DNA of 22,420 nt from an uncultured Bacteroidales bacterium (lineage in GTDB: Bacteria; Bacteroidota; Bacteroidia; Bacteroidales; UBA932): assembly GCA_946406275.1 (NCBI GenBank), contig CAMJJZ010000014.1:1-22420 (forward strand), in the 5' to 3' direction. Each line of letters opens with the position of its first letter. Positions within the stretch are counted from its first letter, which is position 1. Position numbers and translations under genes: made by a program. This document shows positions 14,962-22,420 of this stretch, piece by piece. The notes under the pieces are model-generated. The model was not told the DNA's origin and did no database searches. It worked only from the letters and a program-made list of their open reading frames with translations.

Positions 14962-16381
14962 GGGAGCGGAAGTCGTCAATGTCTTTCTGGCTTACGCCTG
15001 CAATCTCCGTGAGATACTTCTCTACACCGCTGGCGAAGGTACCGCTTCCGGCAAGCTCCCAGAAGTAAGGGACGATATCGCTGTATACCCATGCGGAACG
15101 GGTGTTCTTGAAGATGGGTTCAGGATTGCTGGCCTGGTCTGAGCTGGATACGCTGTAGCCAACGGGGGCCCAGTAAGTTACCTCATATTCCTTGGCGATG
15201 ATGCCTTCGCGTACGCCCAGGACGCCCAGGAGGATGATGTCCAGAGTGCCGGTGCGGTCGCGGCCAAGGGAGCAGTGGAAGTAAACGGGCTTGTTGTTGC
15301 GGAGGCTGTTCACGCAGAACTCGAAGAGCTGCTTTGTCTTGCCCCTGTATGCAACCTGGAAGGCTTCCAGTTCTGCAGAAGTGGGAGTATAGCTGCTGAC
15401 GTCGGAAATATCGTCACGACCCTGGTCGTATTTGAGCCACTTGGCGCAGTTCTTATTGGAAGGCTTTGTGACGCCAAGCATCACCTTGCCGCCTTCCTCG
15501 ATGACAGGAGCGCAGTGATCCAGGCCGTCTACGGCAGCCTTCTTCACAACGTCGTCGCTGCCTCGGAGGTCTATCTGTGCGCCGATGCCCTCGAACAGGA
15601 CTTCAGCCTTACCCTGCTTGTTGAGCATGGTCTCCCAGGGGTCGTTCATACGGCCGCCACGGTAGAACTTGCGGTACTTGGTCTTTTTGCCGTCCAGTGT
15701 GGGCCAGCCGCCAAGGTCACGGGCGTTGCGGACGCCGGTACCTTTCTGCTTGGCCTCAACCTTCTTGGAGGCTCCGGTGAAAAATACCTGATGCAGGCTG
15801 CAACCGTCCTTGGTCTTGAAAGTACCCTGAGTAATTACCTTTCCGGCAGAGGAAGTCACTTTATAGGAGTAGTCGTCTCCGGGAACCAGATTGGTGATTT
15901 CCGCATACACGGAACCCGCAGCAACGGCAAGGTCTCCGGACCAGCCAAGCTTATCTTCCAGATGGAGGGTAAGTGCGTTGTTAACATCGTCAAGGTCTGC
16001 CTTCTTCCAGCGGATGCTGTACTTCATGGGCTTGTCGCCGTCCGGCCACTCCTTCTTCCAGTTGCTCCAGTCAAGGTCTGTGCCGTTGAAACCGCCAGGA
16101 TAGTCAAGCACCTTGGTGCCTTCCTTGCAGGTCTTATCCTCGTAGTTCACTTCCGTGAGGAACTTCTCTACCAGAGGATTGGTGGCCTGGACAGTATCTC
16201 CGCTCTTCACCTCGGGGGCAGCGTCGGTATAATCTTCTGGTTCTTCGGTGTTTCCGTTTTCACCTTCGTTGTTATTCTGCTGCTCGGTATTGTTGTTGTT
16301 CTCGTCGGTGGGGGTATCCTTGTCGCCGCAGTATGCCAGCAGCGGAAGAATCAGGAGTAAGGAAAGAAATCTTTTAATCAT
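14948..16381 (-). CDS. Tyrosine-phosphatase-like lipoprotein, copy 1
   Basis: 477-residue exported phosphatase-like protein, probably of the Y_phosphatase3 group (protein-tyrosine, phosphoinositide or dual-specificity phosphatases). The signal peptide ends in a lipobox before Cys18 (LLAYC), followed by acidic GDKD and an Asn/Glu-rich linker (19-55) that may favour surface display. A beta-rich, fibronectin-III-like region follows (about 110-195, IRWKKADL to ITNLVPGDDYSYKV). The catalytic part has NARDLGGW, FYRGGR and the C-x5-R P-loop HCSLGRDRTGT (Cys370, Arg376), all expected residues present. Last gene of a unit with its paralogue 17 bp upstream. Substrate unknown: phosphoprotein, inositol phosphate and sugar phosphate are all possible. 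Its 3' end overlaps wbqC by 14 bp. Confidence 0.85.
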   Translation of the reverse strand: MIKRFLSLLLILPLLAYCGDKDTPTDENNNNTEQQNNNEGENGNTEEPEDYTDAAPEVKSGDTVQATNPLVEKFLTEVNYEDKTCKEGTKVLDYPGGFNGTDLDWSNWKKEWPDGDKPMKYSIRWKKADLDDVNNALTLHLEDKLGWSGDLAVAAGSVYAEITNLVPGDDYSYKVTSSAGKVITQGTFKTKDGCSLHQVFFTGASKKVEAKQKGTGVRNARDLGGWPTLDGKKTKYRKFYRGGRMNDPWETMLNKQGKAEVLFEGIGAQIDLRGSDDVVKKAAVDGLDHCAPVIEEGGKVMLGVTKPSNKNCAKWLKYDQGRDDISDVSSYTPTSAELEAFQVAYRGKTKQLFEFCVNSLRNNKPVYFHCSLGRDRTGTLDIILLGVLGVREGIIAKEYEVTYWAPVGYSVSSSDQASNPEPIFKNTRSAWVYSDIVPYFWELAGSGTFASGVEKYLTEIAGVSQKDIDDFRSLMLE

Positions 16382-16398
16382 AGTTATCGATTTTTGAA

Positions 16399-17721
16399 TT
16401 ATTCAAGCATCATGTTGCGGAAGTCGTCTATGTCTTTCTGGCTGACACCTGCTACATCCAGGAGGTACTTCTCAACGCCACTGGCAAAAGAACCGCTTCC
16501 GGCGAGCTCCCAGAAGTAAGGGACCACATCCGAATATGCCCATGCCATACGGGTATTCTTGAAGATGGGCTCCGGATTACTGGGCTTCTCCGAAGAAGAC
16601 ACGCTGTATCCTACAGGGGCGAAATAAGTCACCTCATAGGCAACGCCAATCTGGCCTTCAGGTACGCCAAGAAGGCCAAGAAGCAGGATGTCCAGGGTGC
16701 CGGTGCGGTCACGGCCAAGTGAGCAGTGGAAATAGACGGGCTTGTTGGCACGCAGGGAGTTGACCACGAACTCGAAGCACTGCTTGCCGAAGTTGCCGTT
16801 GTCGTTTCCGTTAGTAAGCATCCACTTGCCGCCTTCCTCGATACCGGGGGCCAGGAAATCCAGCTCTGCAACTGCAGGCCTGGAAAGCTTGTCGTTGTTA
16901 CGGAGGTCAAGCTGGGCGCCGATGCCCTCGAACAGGACTTCCTTCTTACCGGTGGCATTCAGGGTTTCTCCCTGCATGCGGCCGCCGCGGTAAAGCATAT
17001 GGTATTTTACGGTTTTTCCGCTCTCAGTCTTCCAGCCGCCAAGGTCACGGCCGTTACGGCAGTTGGAAGTGAAGAACACCTGATGGAGGGTGCTGGTTGC
17101 CTTGGTGGAGAAACTGCCTTCACGGATTACCTTTCCGCCGTTATCCGCGGTGACGGAGTACGTGTACTGACGGCCGGGGACCAGGTTGGCGAAGTTGACA
17201 TAGCACGCGCCTGCGTTTACCGTCATCTGGCCCTTCCATCCTTTGTTGTCCTCCATCTTGAGGGTCATGTCGCTGGCTTCCACAAGGTCTTCCTTTGTCC
17301 AGCGGATGCTGTACTGCATGGGTTTATCTCCATCCGGCCATACGCCCTTCTTGCTGTAATTGCTCCAGTTAAGAACTACTCCGTTGGGGTCTTCCTCTCC
17401 GTTCTCGTTGTAGGCCTTTCCGTTGAAACCGCCGTAATAGTTGAGGATTTCGGTGTACTGGTTGTAGGTTTTGTCCGGATAGGTGACCTCGTTCACGAAT
17501 TTCTCCGCGATGGGGTTTGTGGCCTGGACCTCAGTTCCGTTGATGAGTTCCTGGGCAGCCCTGGCATAGATGTCTTCCTCCTGCTGGCCCTGCTGCTGTT
17601 CCTGCTGCTGCTCCTCCTGCTGCTCCTGCTGGTTTTCCTGGTTGGGTTGTTCTTCCGGTTCGTTGCCGCAATAGACAAGCATGGGAAGAATGAGAAGTAA
17701 GGTAAGAAATCTCTTCATCAT
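16399..17721 (-). CDS. Tyrosine-phosphatase-like lipoprotein, copy 2
   Basis: 440-residue paralogue of the next gene downstream, sharing the same layout: signal peptide and lipobox (LLVYC, Cys19), hydrophilic linker, fibronectin-like region and phosphatase domain with GRDLGGWK, LYRGGRM and P-loop HCSLGRDRTGT (Cys333, Arg339). The last 98 residues after the P-loop align without gaps to copy 1 and end DDFRNMMLE against DDFRSLMLE. Differences: the linker is a Gln/Glu run (PNQENQQEQQEEQQQEQQQG) instead of Asn-rich, and about 37 residues are missing just before the P-loop, between EEGGKWML and FEFVVNSLRANKP. The start at 17721 aligns MMKRFLTLL with MIKRFLSLL. It lies 18 bp after the glycosidase gene, so both copies belong to that operon. 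Confidence 0.85.
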   Translation of the reverse strand: MMKRFLTLLLILPMLVYCGNEPEEQPNQENQQEQQEEQQQEQQQGQQEEDIYARAAQELINGTEVQATNPIAEKFVNEVTYPDKTYNQYTEILNYYGGFNGKAYNENGEEDPNGVVLNWSNYSKKGVWPDGDKPMQYSIRWTKEDLVEASDMTLKMEDNKGWKGQMTVNAGACYVNFANLVPGRQYTYSVTADNGGKVIREGSFSTKATSTLHQVFFTSNCRNGRDLGGWKTESGKTVKYHMLYRGGRMQGETLNATGKKEVLFEGIGAQLDLRNNDKLSRPAVAELDFLAPGIEEGGKWMLTNGNDNGNFGKQCFEFVVNSLRANKPVYFHCSLGRDRTGTLDILLLGLLGVPEGQIGVAYEVTYFAPVGYSVSSSEKPSNPEPIFKNTRMAWAYSDVVPYFWELAGSGSFASGVEKYLLDVAGVSQKDIDDFRNMMLE

Positions 17722-17739
17722 GGTTATAATGCTTTATTA

Positions 17740-19566
17740 TTATCTGACTTCAATCATGTAGTTGCCTTCAAAGATAGGCATAATTATCGGATTTGCACCT
17801 TCCAGAGTGTAAGAATATGGCTCGTCGGCCGCATATTCCGTTACGGTATATGTCTTTTGAGCGTCAAGGCCGCGGAGAGTAATTGGCTGTCCGTCCCACT
17901 TGGGAGCGTAGAAAGCGTAGTAGATGGCGCCGTCCTTTGAAATCACGTGGGCCTCCGGCTTGTCAAAGCCGTAATCGTACAAGGGAAGGTATTCTCCGCT
18001 GGAGAGCATCTTCTCATTATAGATGGGAACCCACTTTTTGAGAAGTGCTTCTTTTTCCGGGGTGAGGAGGCTTCCGCCGTTCTCCGTAGCGTGCGGATTT
18101 GCTTTTGGCCAGGTAAATTTTGTGCCGATGACTCCGCCCACACCAATCTGTGAAGGGAAGTCAAGGCCGCCGTCGCTGAGTTCCACGTGGTCTGCATAGA
18201 AGGCAAGGTCCGGAGCCATGGCGGCGAAAGCCCTGCGCTTCATCCTGATCTGGGCGCTGGACGTGGGATCCGACGCAACCACCTGGTTCACGTACGGGAG
18301 GTTGAAGAAGTTGAAGGCGTCGCCGCAGGGGCAGAGCTGGACTATTGCGCCGGGTTTATCGGCCTGGGCCCTATTGTACAAATCCTTGAAGAATTCCGGC
18401 ATGCGTTCCGGGGCTTCTTCCGGATAGGCGAGGCCGCTGGCGGGGTTATAGTCCGGAGCGCAGAGGTTAAGGTGCTGACCGTCAAGCTTGAAGCCGTCGA
18501 AATCCCAGTCCTTGATGAACATGTCCACGAGGTCACGGGTGTATGCCTGGACGTAGGGATTGACCGGGGAAAGGTACCAGCTGTCCCACCAGGAGATGTC
18601 CTCATGGGTGCCGTCTTTCTGGACCAGGAGCATTTCCGGGTGCTCTTTGGCAAGGGAACTTTCAGGGTCTGCGGCAAGAGGGGCCCACCAGAGCTTCACC
18701 TTCATGCCGGCGGCGTGGATGGCATCGGCCATCTTTCTCATGCCTTCTGCGCCTATGCGGTCATTGGCGTTCCAGTCACCTTCGCAGATCTGGTAGCCAT
18801 CGTCCACATCCACCCACTTGAAACCAAGCTCCACAACCTTGGGGAGTGTGCCGATGACCTCATCCACCGTGAACTGACGCTCATAGCCCCAGGCGCACCA
18901 GACGCTTTCGTAGGCGCTTTCCGGAGACACGGGAGCTTCCCAGCCTATGGCCTTGTGCATATACTGCGCAAAGGTGCGGAGGGGACCGAAGAAGTCACCG
19001 CCCTCTGAGGTGAGGACGAACTGCTTCAGGCTCACCAGCTTTTCTCCGGGCTCAAGCGTGACGGGCTCCGGGAAATCCTGCCTGATGCACGCCCAGGCAG
19101 TGTTACCCTTGCGGGTTACAGGCATGGAGACCTGCTTGATTACGGATTCTGCAATACCGGTGGAAAGGTTGGCTTCCGGGGTCCAGAGCGTGACCATGGG
19201 GATGCCGCCGCCGTAGTCCGGATCGTTCATTCCAAGGAAGTTGCGCTGGTAGAAGCCTTTATCTATGGGGAAAGCCCAGTCCTTGCGCCAGCCGGTGGAG
19301 CTTGGTTGGAAACTCCAGATTTCTTTTCCGGTAACCTCAATGAAGGAGCTTTCCACGGCATCCACCTTTACGGCCTTGGTGCCGTTGTTCACAAACTCAA
19401 CTGTTCGGAGCGTGAGACCGGGGAATTCCGGAACGGCTTCTTCCAGGACTACTGCATCTATGCCTTTAACGGTTTTGCCGCCGCTCAGGAGGCGGTCTCC
19501 GCAAGGAGCCTTGCAGCAGGAAACAGCTGCCAGCAGCGCTACGGCAATGGGGAATAACTTTCTCAT
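17740..19566 (-). CDS. GH36-like alpha-galactosidase / alpha-N-acetylgalactosaminidase, exported lipoprotein
   Basis: 608-residue retaining glycosidase of clan GH-D, most like family 36. The N-terminus is a lipoprotein signal (LLAAVSC, Cys17). A beta-sandwich domain (25-205) precedes the TIM barrel: WCAWGYERQFTVDEV (223-237), WVDVDDGYQICEGDW (251-265) and KVKLWWAPL. The expected nucleophile is Asp362 in DGFKLDG and the acid/base Asp433 in ASDPTSS. A small C-terminal beta domain follows (about 525-608). GH36 includes enzymes releasing alpha-galactose and others releasing alpha-GalNAc; with agaS nearby, alpha-GalNAc activity is possible but unproven. It starts 1 bp after the PfkB kinase stop, so it is the second gene of that operon. 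No SusC/SusD genes are present in the window. Confidence 0.82.
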   Translation of the reverse strand: MRKLFPIAVALLAAVSCCKAPCGDRLLSGGKTVKGIDAVVLEEAVPEFPGLTLRTVEFVNNGTKAVKVDAVESSFIEVTGKEIWSFQPSSTGWRKDWAFPIDKGFYQRNFLGMNDPDYGGGIPMVTLWTPEANLSTGIAESVIKQVSMPVTRKGNTAWACIRQDFPEPVTLEPGEKLVSLKQFVLTSEGGDFFGPLRTFAQYMHKAIGWEAPVSPESAYESVWCAWGYERQFTVDEVIGTLPKVVELGFKWVDVDDGYQICEGDWNANDRIGAEGMRKMADAIHAAGMKVKLWWAPLAADPESSLAKEHPEMLLVQKDGTHEDISWWDSWYLSPVNPYVQAYTRDLVDMFIKDWDFDGFKLDGQHLNLCAPDYNPASGLAYPEEAPERMPEFFKDLYNRAQADKPGAIVQLCPCGDAFNFFNLPYVNQVVASDPTSSAQIRMKRRAFAAMAPDLAFYADHVELSDGGLDFPSQIGVGGVIGTKFTWPKANPHATENGGSLLTPEKEALLKKWVPIYNEKMLSSGEYLPLYDYGFDKPEAHVISKDGAIYYAFYAPKWDGQPITLRGLDAQKTYTVTEYAADEPYSYTLEGANPIIMPIFEGNYMIEVR

Positions 19567-19567
19567 A

Positions 19568-20521
19568 TTACAGTTTGATTTCTTTTCCGAACTTGGTGCG
19601 GCAGATTTCCCTCACGTGGTCCAGGGAAACGAAAGCTCCGGTACCGCCGGAAGCGGTGGTGTTCACGGCGCCGGTGAGGTTGCCGGTAATCTGGCAGTCT
19701 TCAAGCGAAAGGCCCTTTACGAAGGCGCTGATGAAACCGGAGTTGAAGCTGTCCCCCGCTCCGATGCAGTCTACCACATTCTTGTTCAGGAATGCTGGCA
19801 GAACCACCCTGGAGCCATCTTTTCTTATCAGGATGGAGCCGTCCGACCCGCACTTTACAAGCATTGCATTGCCAAGGTGAGGAAGGACTTCCGCAATGGC
19901 GCTCTCCAGGTTGTCCTTATGCGTGAGGGCCATGAGTTCCTTCTCATTGGGCATGAAAACGGTGATCTTGGGAAGGACGCGCTTGTAGTCCAGTTTCCAG
20001 GTTTCCATGGGATCCCACTGGGTGTCAAGCGAAACGGTTACGCCTTTTGCCTTTGCAAGGTCAAGAATCTTGTCTATGTCCCTGAGAAGGCCGCTTTGCA
20101 TAAAGAGGGAGGAAAGGTGGATGTGCTTTGCGCAGTCGAATACAGATTTGTCTATATCGTCAAAGCCCATCACGTCCATGGCACCCTGGTAGGTGAGGTT
20201 TGCGCGGTCTTCGCCATAACTCATGCAGATGGTTGCACCAGTGGGAGTCTCTCCGGTGATAAGATACTTGGTATCAACTCCTTTTGCTTCAAGGGAGGTG
20301 CGGACAAGGTCTCCGAAAGAGTCCTTTCCAACCATGCCCACGAAACAGACTTTGCTGCCAAGGGCCGCGGCATTTGCGGCGAATATTGCGGTGCTGCTTC
20401 CCAGAGTGACCGTCATCTGTTTTGCAAATTTCTCTTTGCCTATTTCCGGTTCCGACTCTATCTGGTTGAGGATGATGTCTACGTTGAGTTCGCCTATGGC
20501 TGCAATGTCAAACTGTTTCAT
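19568..20521 (-). CDS. PfkB/ribokinase-family carbohydrate kinase
   Basis: 317-residue cytoplasmic ATP-dependent sugar kinase. The start at 20521 gives the typical family N-terminus MKQFDIAAIGELNVDIIL; an open frame extends 96 bp upstream but that segment lies in the promoter region and has no family resemblance. Signatures: GSSTAIFAANAAALG and VCFVGMVGKDSFGD near the N-terminus, FMPNEKEL in the middle, and the anion-hole/catalytic motif DCIGAGDSFNSGF with Asp257 as catalytic base. Substrate cannot be read: fructose, tagatose-6-phosphate, ribose or 2-keto-3-deoxygluconate kinases all share this fold. First gene of the operon with the GH36-like enzyme and both phosphatases; its start faces the DeoR regulator across 137 bp, suggesting control by that repressor. 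Confidence 0.9.
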   Translation of the reverse strand: MKQFDIAAIGELNVDIILNQIESEPEIGKEKFAKQMTVTLGSSTAIFAANAAALGSKVCFVGMVGKDSFGDLVRTSLEAKGVDTKYLITGETPTGATICMSYGEDRANLTYQGAMDVMGFDDIDKSVFDCAKHIHLSSLFMQSGLLRDIDKILDLAKAKGVTVSLDTQWDPMETWKLDYKRVLPKITVFMPNEKELMALTHKDNLESAIAEVLPHLGNAMLVKCGSDGSILIRKDGSRVVLPAFLNKNVVDCIGAGDSFNSGFISAFVKGLSLEDCQITGNLTGAVNTTASGGTGAFVSLDHVREICRTKFGKEIKL

Positions 20522-20607
20522 GGTTATTAATTTAATTAAGCGAATATGCGCAAAATATTTCGATTCCGCAATACTAACACCCCAAATGCCAGAAAAAAAC
20601 GTTTTGT

Positions 20608-20639
20608 TTTGTTTCATTTGAAAAATAATGATATATTTG
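20608..20639 (+). promoter_or_regulatory. Promoter of the DeoR-family regulator
   Basis: TTTG (20608-20611), 20 bp, then TATATTTG (20632-20639): both elements of the Bacteroidota promoter match at good spacing. The start codon follows at 20659, giving a very short leader. The promoter lies in the 137-bp divergent region shared with the kinase operon, where only a weaker minus-strand -7 candidate (ATATTTTG) is visible. Confidence 0.7.
20612..20623. promoter_or_regulatory. Palindrome TTTCATTTGAAA in the regulator's promoter spacer (candidate operator)
   Basis: Perfect inverted repeat TTTCA/TGAAA around TT, placed between the -33 and -7 elements of the regulator promoter and directly after repeated TTTTG units. 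DeoR-family proteins often bind TTTC-containing repeats. Position suits repression of the regulator and perhaps of the divergent kinase operon. Assignment is inference. Confidence 0.4.
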
Positions 20640-20658
20640 CAACAAAATCTGAAACCAC

Positions 20659-21450
20659 ATGAATATATACGATTCCGCCCAAGGGCGCCGTTCCGCCATC
20701 CTCCAGAAGGTCAGAGAAGACTCTTCCGTGAATGTTTCACAGTTAAGCAAACAGTTCGGAGTTTCGGAGGTCACAATCAGGAAAGACCTCAAGATTCTCA
20801 AGGAAAGAAAACTTCTTGTCCGCGTCCACGGCGGCGCAATCATGAGCGTAAGGGCAAACAAGGACGAAGAAGAAGAGAGAAACATCAATTTCAAGCGCCT
20901 TGTAAACTCCCGCGAAAAGCAGGCCATAGGCCGTGCCGCCGCCGCCCATATAAACGACGGGGACACCATCCTCATAGACTCCGGAACCACCGCCCTTGAA
21001 GTGGCCAAAAACCTGGACGCTTTCCAGGACCTCACCATCATAACCAACTCTGTCACCGCAATGACGGAAGCGTTGAAATACAAGCGTTTCAAGGTTATCC
21101 TTCTGGGCGGAACAGTTCGCGAATCCAGCAACTCCACCGTGGGTCCCCTGGCCGAATCCAACCTCAAGCTTTTCTACTGCGACAAGCTCTTCCTCGGCGT
21201 AGATTCCTTCAGTGTGGACAACGGCCTCTCCACCCCCAGCGTGGAGGAGGCAAGTACCAATCAGGTAATGATTTCCAGGGCCCGTGAAGTAATTGCGGTT
21301 TTCGACTCTTCCAAGGTTAACAAGAGGGCTCTTGCCTTCATATCGTCGGTAGATAAGATAAACACGGTAATAACTGACATTCATCTTCCTGCCAGTGTAA
21401 GAAGCCAGTTGAAATCGCTGAAAATCAATGTGGAAATGGTTGGAGCATAA
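20659..21450 (+). CDS. DeoR/GlpR-family transcriptional regulator, AgaR-like
   Basis: 263-residue sugar-phosphate-responsive repressor. The N-terminal DeoR winged helix-turn-helix spans about residues 8-60 (RRSAILQKVREDSSVNVSQL to FGVSEVTIRKDLKILKER), followed by the family's LLVRVHGGAIM wing. The C-terminal sensor domain resembles ribose-5-phosphate isomerase and shows DGDTILIDSGTTALEVAKNL, ITNSVTAM, LLGGTVRESSNSTVGPLAE and CDKLFLGVDSFS, where such proteins bind a phosphorylated sugar. Located between the divergent kinase/GH36 operon and the downstream agaS-like gene, it probably controls both. The AgaR name is suggested by the neighbouring AgaS and is not provable from sequence alone. Confidence 0.92.
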   Translation: MNIYDSAQGRRSAILQKVREDSSVNVSQLSKQFGVSEVTIRKDLKILKERKLLVRVHGGAIMSVRANKDEEEERNINFKRLVNSREKQAIGRAAAAHINDGDTILIDSGTTALEVAKNLDAFQDLTIITNSVTAMTEALKYKRFKVILLGGTVRESSNSTVGPLAESNLKLFYCDKLFLGVDSFSVDNGLSTPSVEEASTNQVMISRAREVIAVFDSSKVNKRALAFISSVDKINTVITDIHLPASVRSQLKSLKINVEMVGA

Positions 21451-21596
21451 CAGTGCTTAACCGAAACCCCTTGAAATATTTTCACGCTAGGCATAATTAT
21501 TTGAGAATCAGTAATTTATATTATCAACTCAGAACCTGTCAGGCATTGCGTTTTAAAATTGGATTCCCAATCGAAACATTTTAGGCTTCCTTTTTT

Positions 21597-21604
21597 TATT
21601 TTTG
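21597..21604 (+). promoter_or_regulatory. -7 promoter element of the agaS-like gene
   Basis: TATTTTTG matches TAnnTTTG perfectly, 31 bp before the start codon at 21636. No good TTTG lies at the -33 distance. It shows that the 185-bp gap after the regulator probably holds a separate promoter, so agaS need not depend on regulator read-through. A short inverted repeat (ATTGG/CCAAT, 21559-21572 region) lies just upstream. Confidence 0.55.
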
Positions 21605-21635
21605 CATGTATTAACACCTGAAAAAAAACCAATAA

Positions 21636-22420
21636 ATGAAAACAGAACTTCATACCTACAGAGAAATCAAGCAGCAGCCCCGTGTCTGGATTGAGGCATA
21701 CAAGATCATCGCTGCGCGTAAAGAAGAAATAAAAAGTTTCATAGACAAGTGGCTGGCTCTTGGGTATGAAATAGTTCTCACGGGCGCCGGAACGTCGGCC
21801 TACATAGGCGACGCCCTGGAAACCGCCCTTCACAACACAAAATTCAGAGGAGCAAAGGCAATAGCCACTACGGACATCATCACAACTCCGTACATGTACT
21901 TCAACAAGGACAGCAAGGTCCTGCTTGTCTCATTCGGGCGCTCCGGAAACTCCCCGGAAAGCCTTGGCGCCGTGAAGGCCGTGAATGCAACCGCCGGCAG
22001 CGTAGCACATATCTTTATCACATGCAACGCAGAAGGTGAAATGGCGCTCACAAAGGCAGACAACATCCTTACCATCCTCCTGCCTCCGGAAACCAACGAC
22101 GTCTCCCTGGCCATGACCAGCAGCTACTCCACCATGCTCCTGTCATGCTCGCTCATAGCCAACATAGACAAGATTGAGGATCAGAAATGCCATATCGAGC
22201 TTCTTGCCGCCAAGGTAGAAAAGGCTATGGAGAAGTACGAGAATGACATCAAGGCCGTCGCAGACCTTGATTTCAAACGCGCCATCTTCCTTGGTTCAGG
22301 CCCCATGAAGGGAGTTGCCGAGGAATGCCGCCTCAAACTCCAGGAACTCACGGACGGCGAGGTCATGTGCGCCTACGACTCCTTCCTCGGTTTCCGCCAC
22401 GGTCCCAAGGCCCTGGTGAA
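21636..22420 (+). CDS. agaS: AgaS-like SIS-domain sugar-phosphate isomerase/deaminase, 3' end missing
   Basis: 261 complete codons are visible; the family is about 385 residues, so roughly a third is cut off. Proteins of this type (AgaS) are galactosamine-6-phosphate deaminase/isomerases, converting it to tagatose-6-phosphate in GalNAc and galactosamine use. The start MKTELHTYREIKQQPRVWIE follows a promoter element. The first SIS domain shows GYEIVLTGAGTSAYIGDALE, VLLVSFGRSGNSPESLGAVK and a CNAEGEMAL segment; the second begins around residue 205 with AIFLGSGPMKGVAEECRLKL, then YDSFLGFRHGPKALV. The glutamine amidotransferase domain of GlmS is absent. Close SIS relatives with other sugar phosphates cannot be excluded, but the RHGPK segment and neighbouring DeoR regulator fit AgaS. 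Confidence 0.85.
   Translation, partial: MKTELHTYREIKQQPRVWIEAYKIIAARKEEIKSFIDKWLALGYEIVLTGAGTSAYIGDALETALHNTKFRGAKAIATTDIITTPYMYFNKDSKVLLVSFGRSGNSPESLGAVKAVNATAGSVAHIFITCNAEGEMALTKADNILTILLPPETNDVSLAMTSSYSTMLLSCSLIANIDKIEDQKCHIELLAAKVEKAMEKYENDIKAVADLDFKRAIFLGSGPMKGVAEECRLKLQELTDGEVMCAYDSFLGFRHGPKALV

Noticed and set aside
20522..20617. Upstream ATG at 20617 for the PfkB kinase
   Set aside because: The extra 32 residues have no family resemblance and cover the divergent promoter region.
21451..21596. Small RNA, riboswitch or terminator in the gap after the DeoR regulator
   Set aside because: Only a weak 5-bp inverted repeat without a T-tract is visible; no known riboswitch core was recognised.

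Overview
The window reads as a piece of chromosome from a Bacteroidota bacterium, most likely a gut- or rumen-type Bacteroidales with moderate to high GC. Evidence: several sites match the phylum's promoter pattern (TTTG near -33, TAnnTTTG near -7); families typical of the phylum are present (DUF3078 outer-membrane protein, FadL/OmpP1-like barrel, WbqC, short archaeal/eukaryote-like ProRS, lpxD-lpxC-lpxA order); and Shine-Dalgarno sequences are mostly weak. Genus cannot be read from the sequence. No tRNA, rRNA, insertion sequence, phage gene or CRISPR array was seen.

Layout. (A) 1-6330, minus strand. In order of transcription: a Tyr/Trp- and Ser-rich lipoprotein and a FadL-like outer-membrane protein (12-bp gap); dnaK, preceded by a hairpin and a 15-bp palindrome and followed by a strong terminator; then, from a good promoter, a secreted coiled-coil protein and trpS (9-bp gap, cut by the window edge). 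(B) 6420-14961, plus strand, eight closely packed genes: proS, a DUF3078 protein, tilS, gpmI, lpxD, lpxC, lpxA, wbqC. These cover translation, tRNA modification, glycolysis and the early steps of lipid A synthesis. (C) 14948-20521, minus strand, an apparent four-gene operon: PfkB-family sugar kinase, GH36-like alpha-galactosidase-type lipoprotein, and two tandem paralogous tyrosine-phosphatase-like lipoproteins. (D) 20659 to the end, plus strand: a DeoR-family regulator divergent from the kinase operon, then an AgaS-like SIS-domain sugar-phosphate isomerase/deaminase cut by the window edge.

Regions C and D together look like a small galactoside or N-acetylgalactosamine locus: an exported GH-D glycosidase releases sugar, a PfkB kinase and AgaS act on it or its phosphate, and a DeoR repressor controls the locus. 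The two exported phosphatases inside the same transcription unit are the unexpected part.

The most striking sequence-level observation is a 120-bp palindromic element (9601-9720) inside tilS. It is bounded by perfect 10-bp inverted repeats, built of small hairpins, and carries exactly 40 codons in frame, much like the Rickettsia palindromic elements found inside genes. Also notable: LpxC lacks the FabZ fusion usual in Bacteroidota, and DnaK ends in a Gly/Pro/Gln tail instead of the usual acidic EEVK/EEVD-type end.
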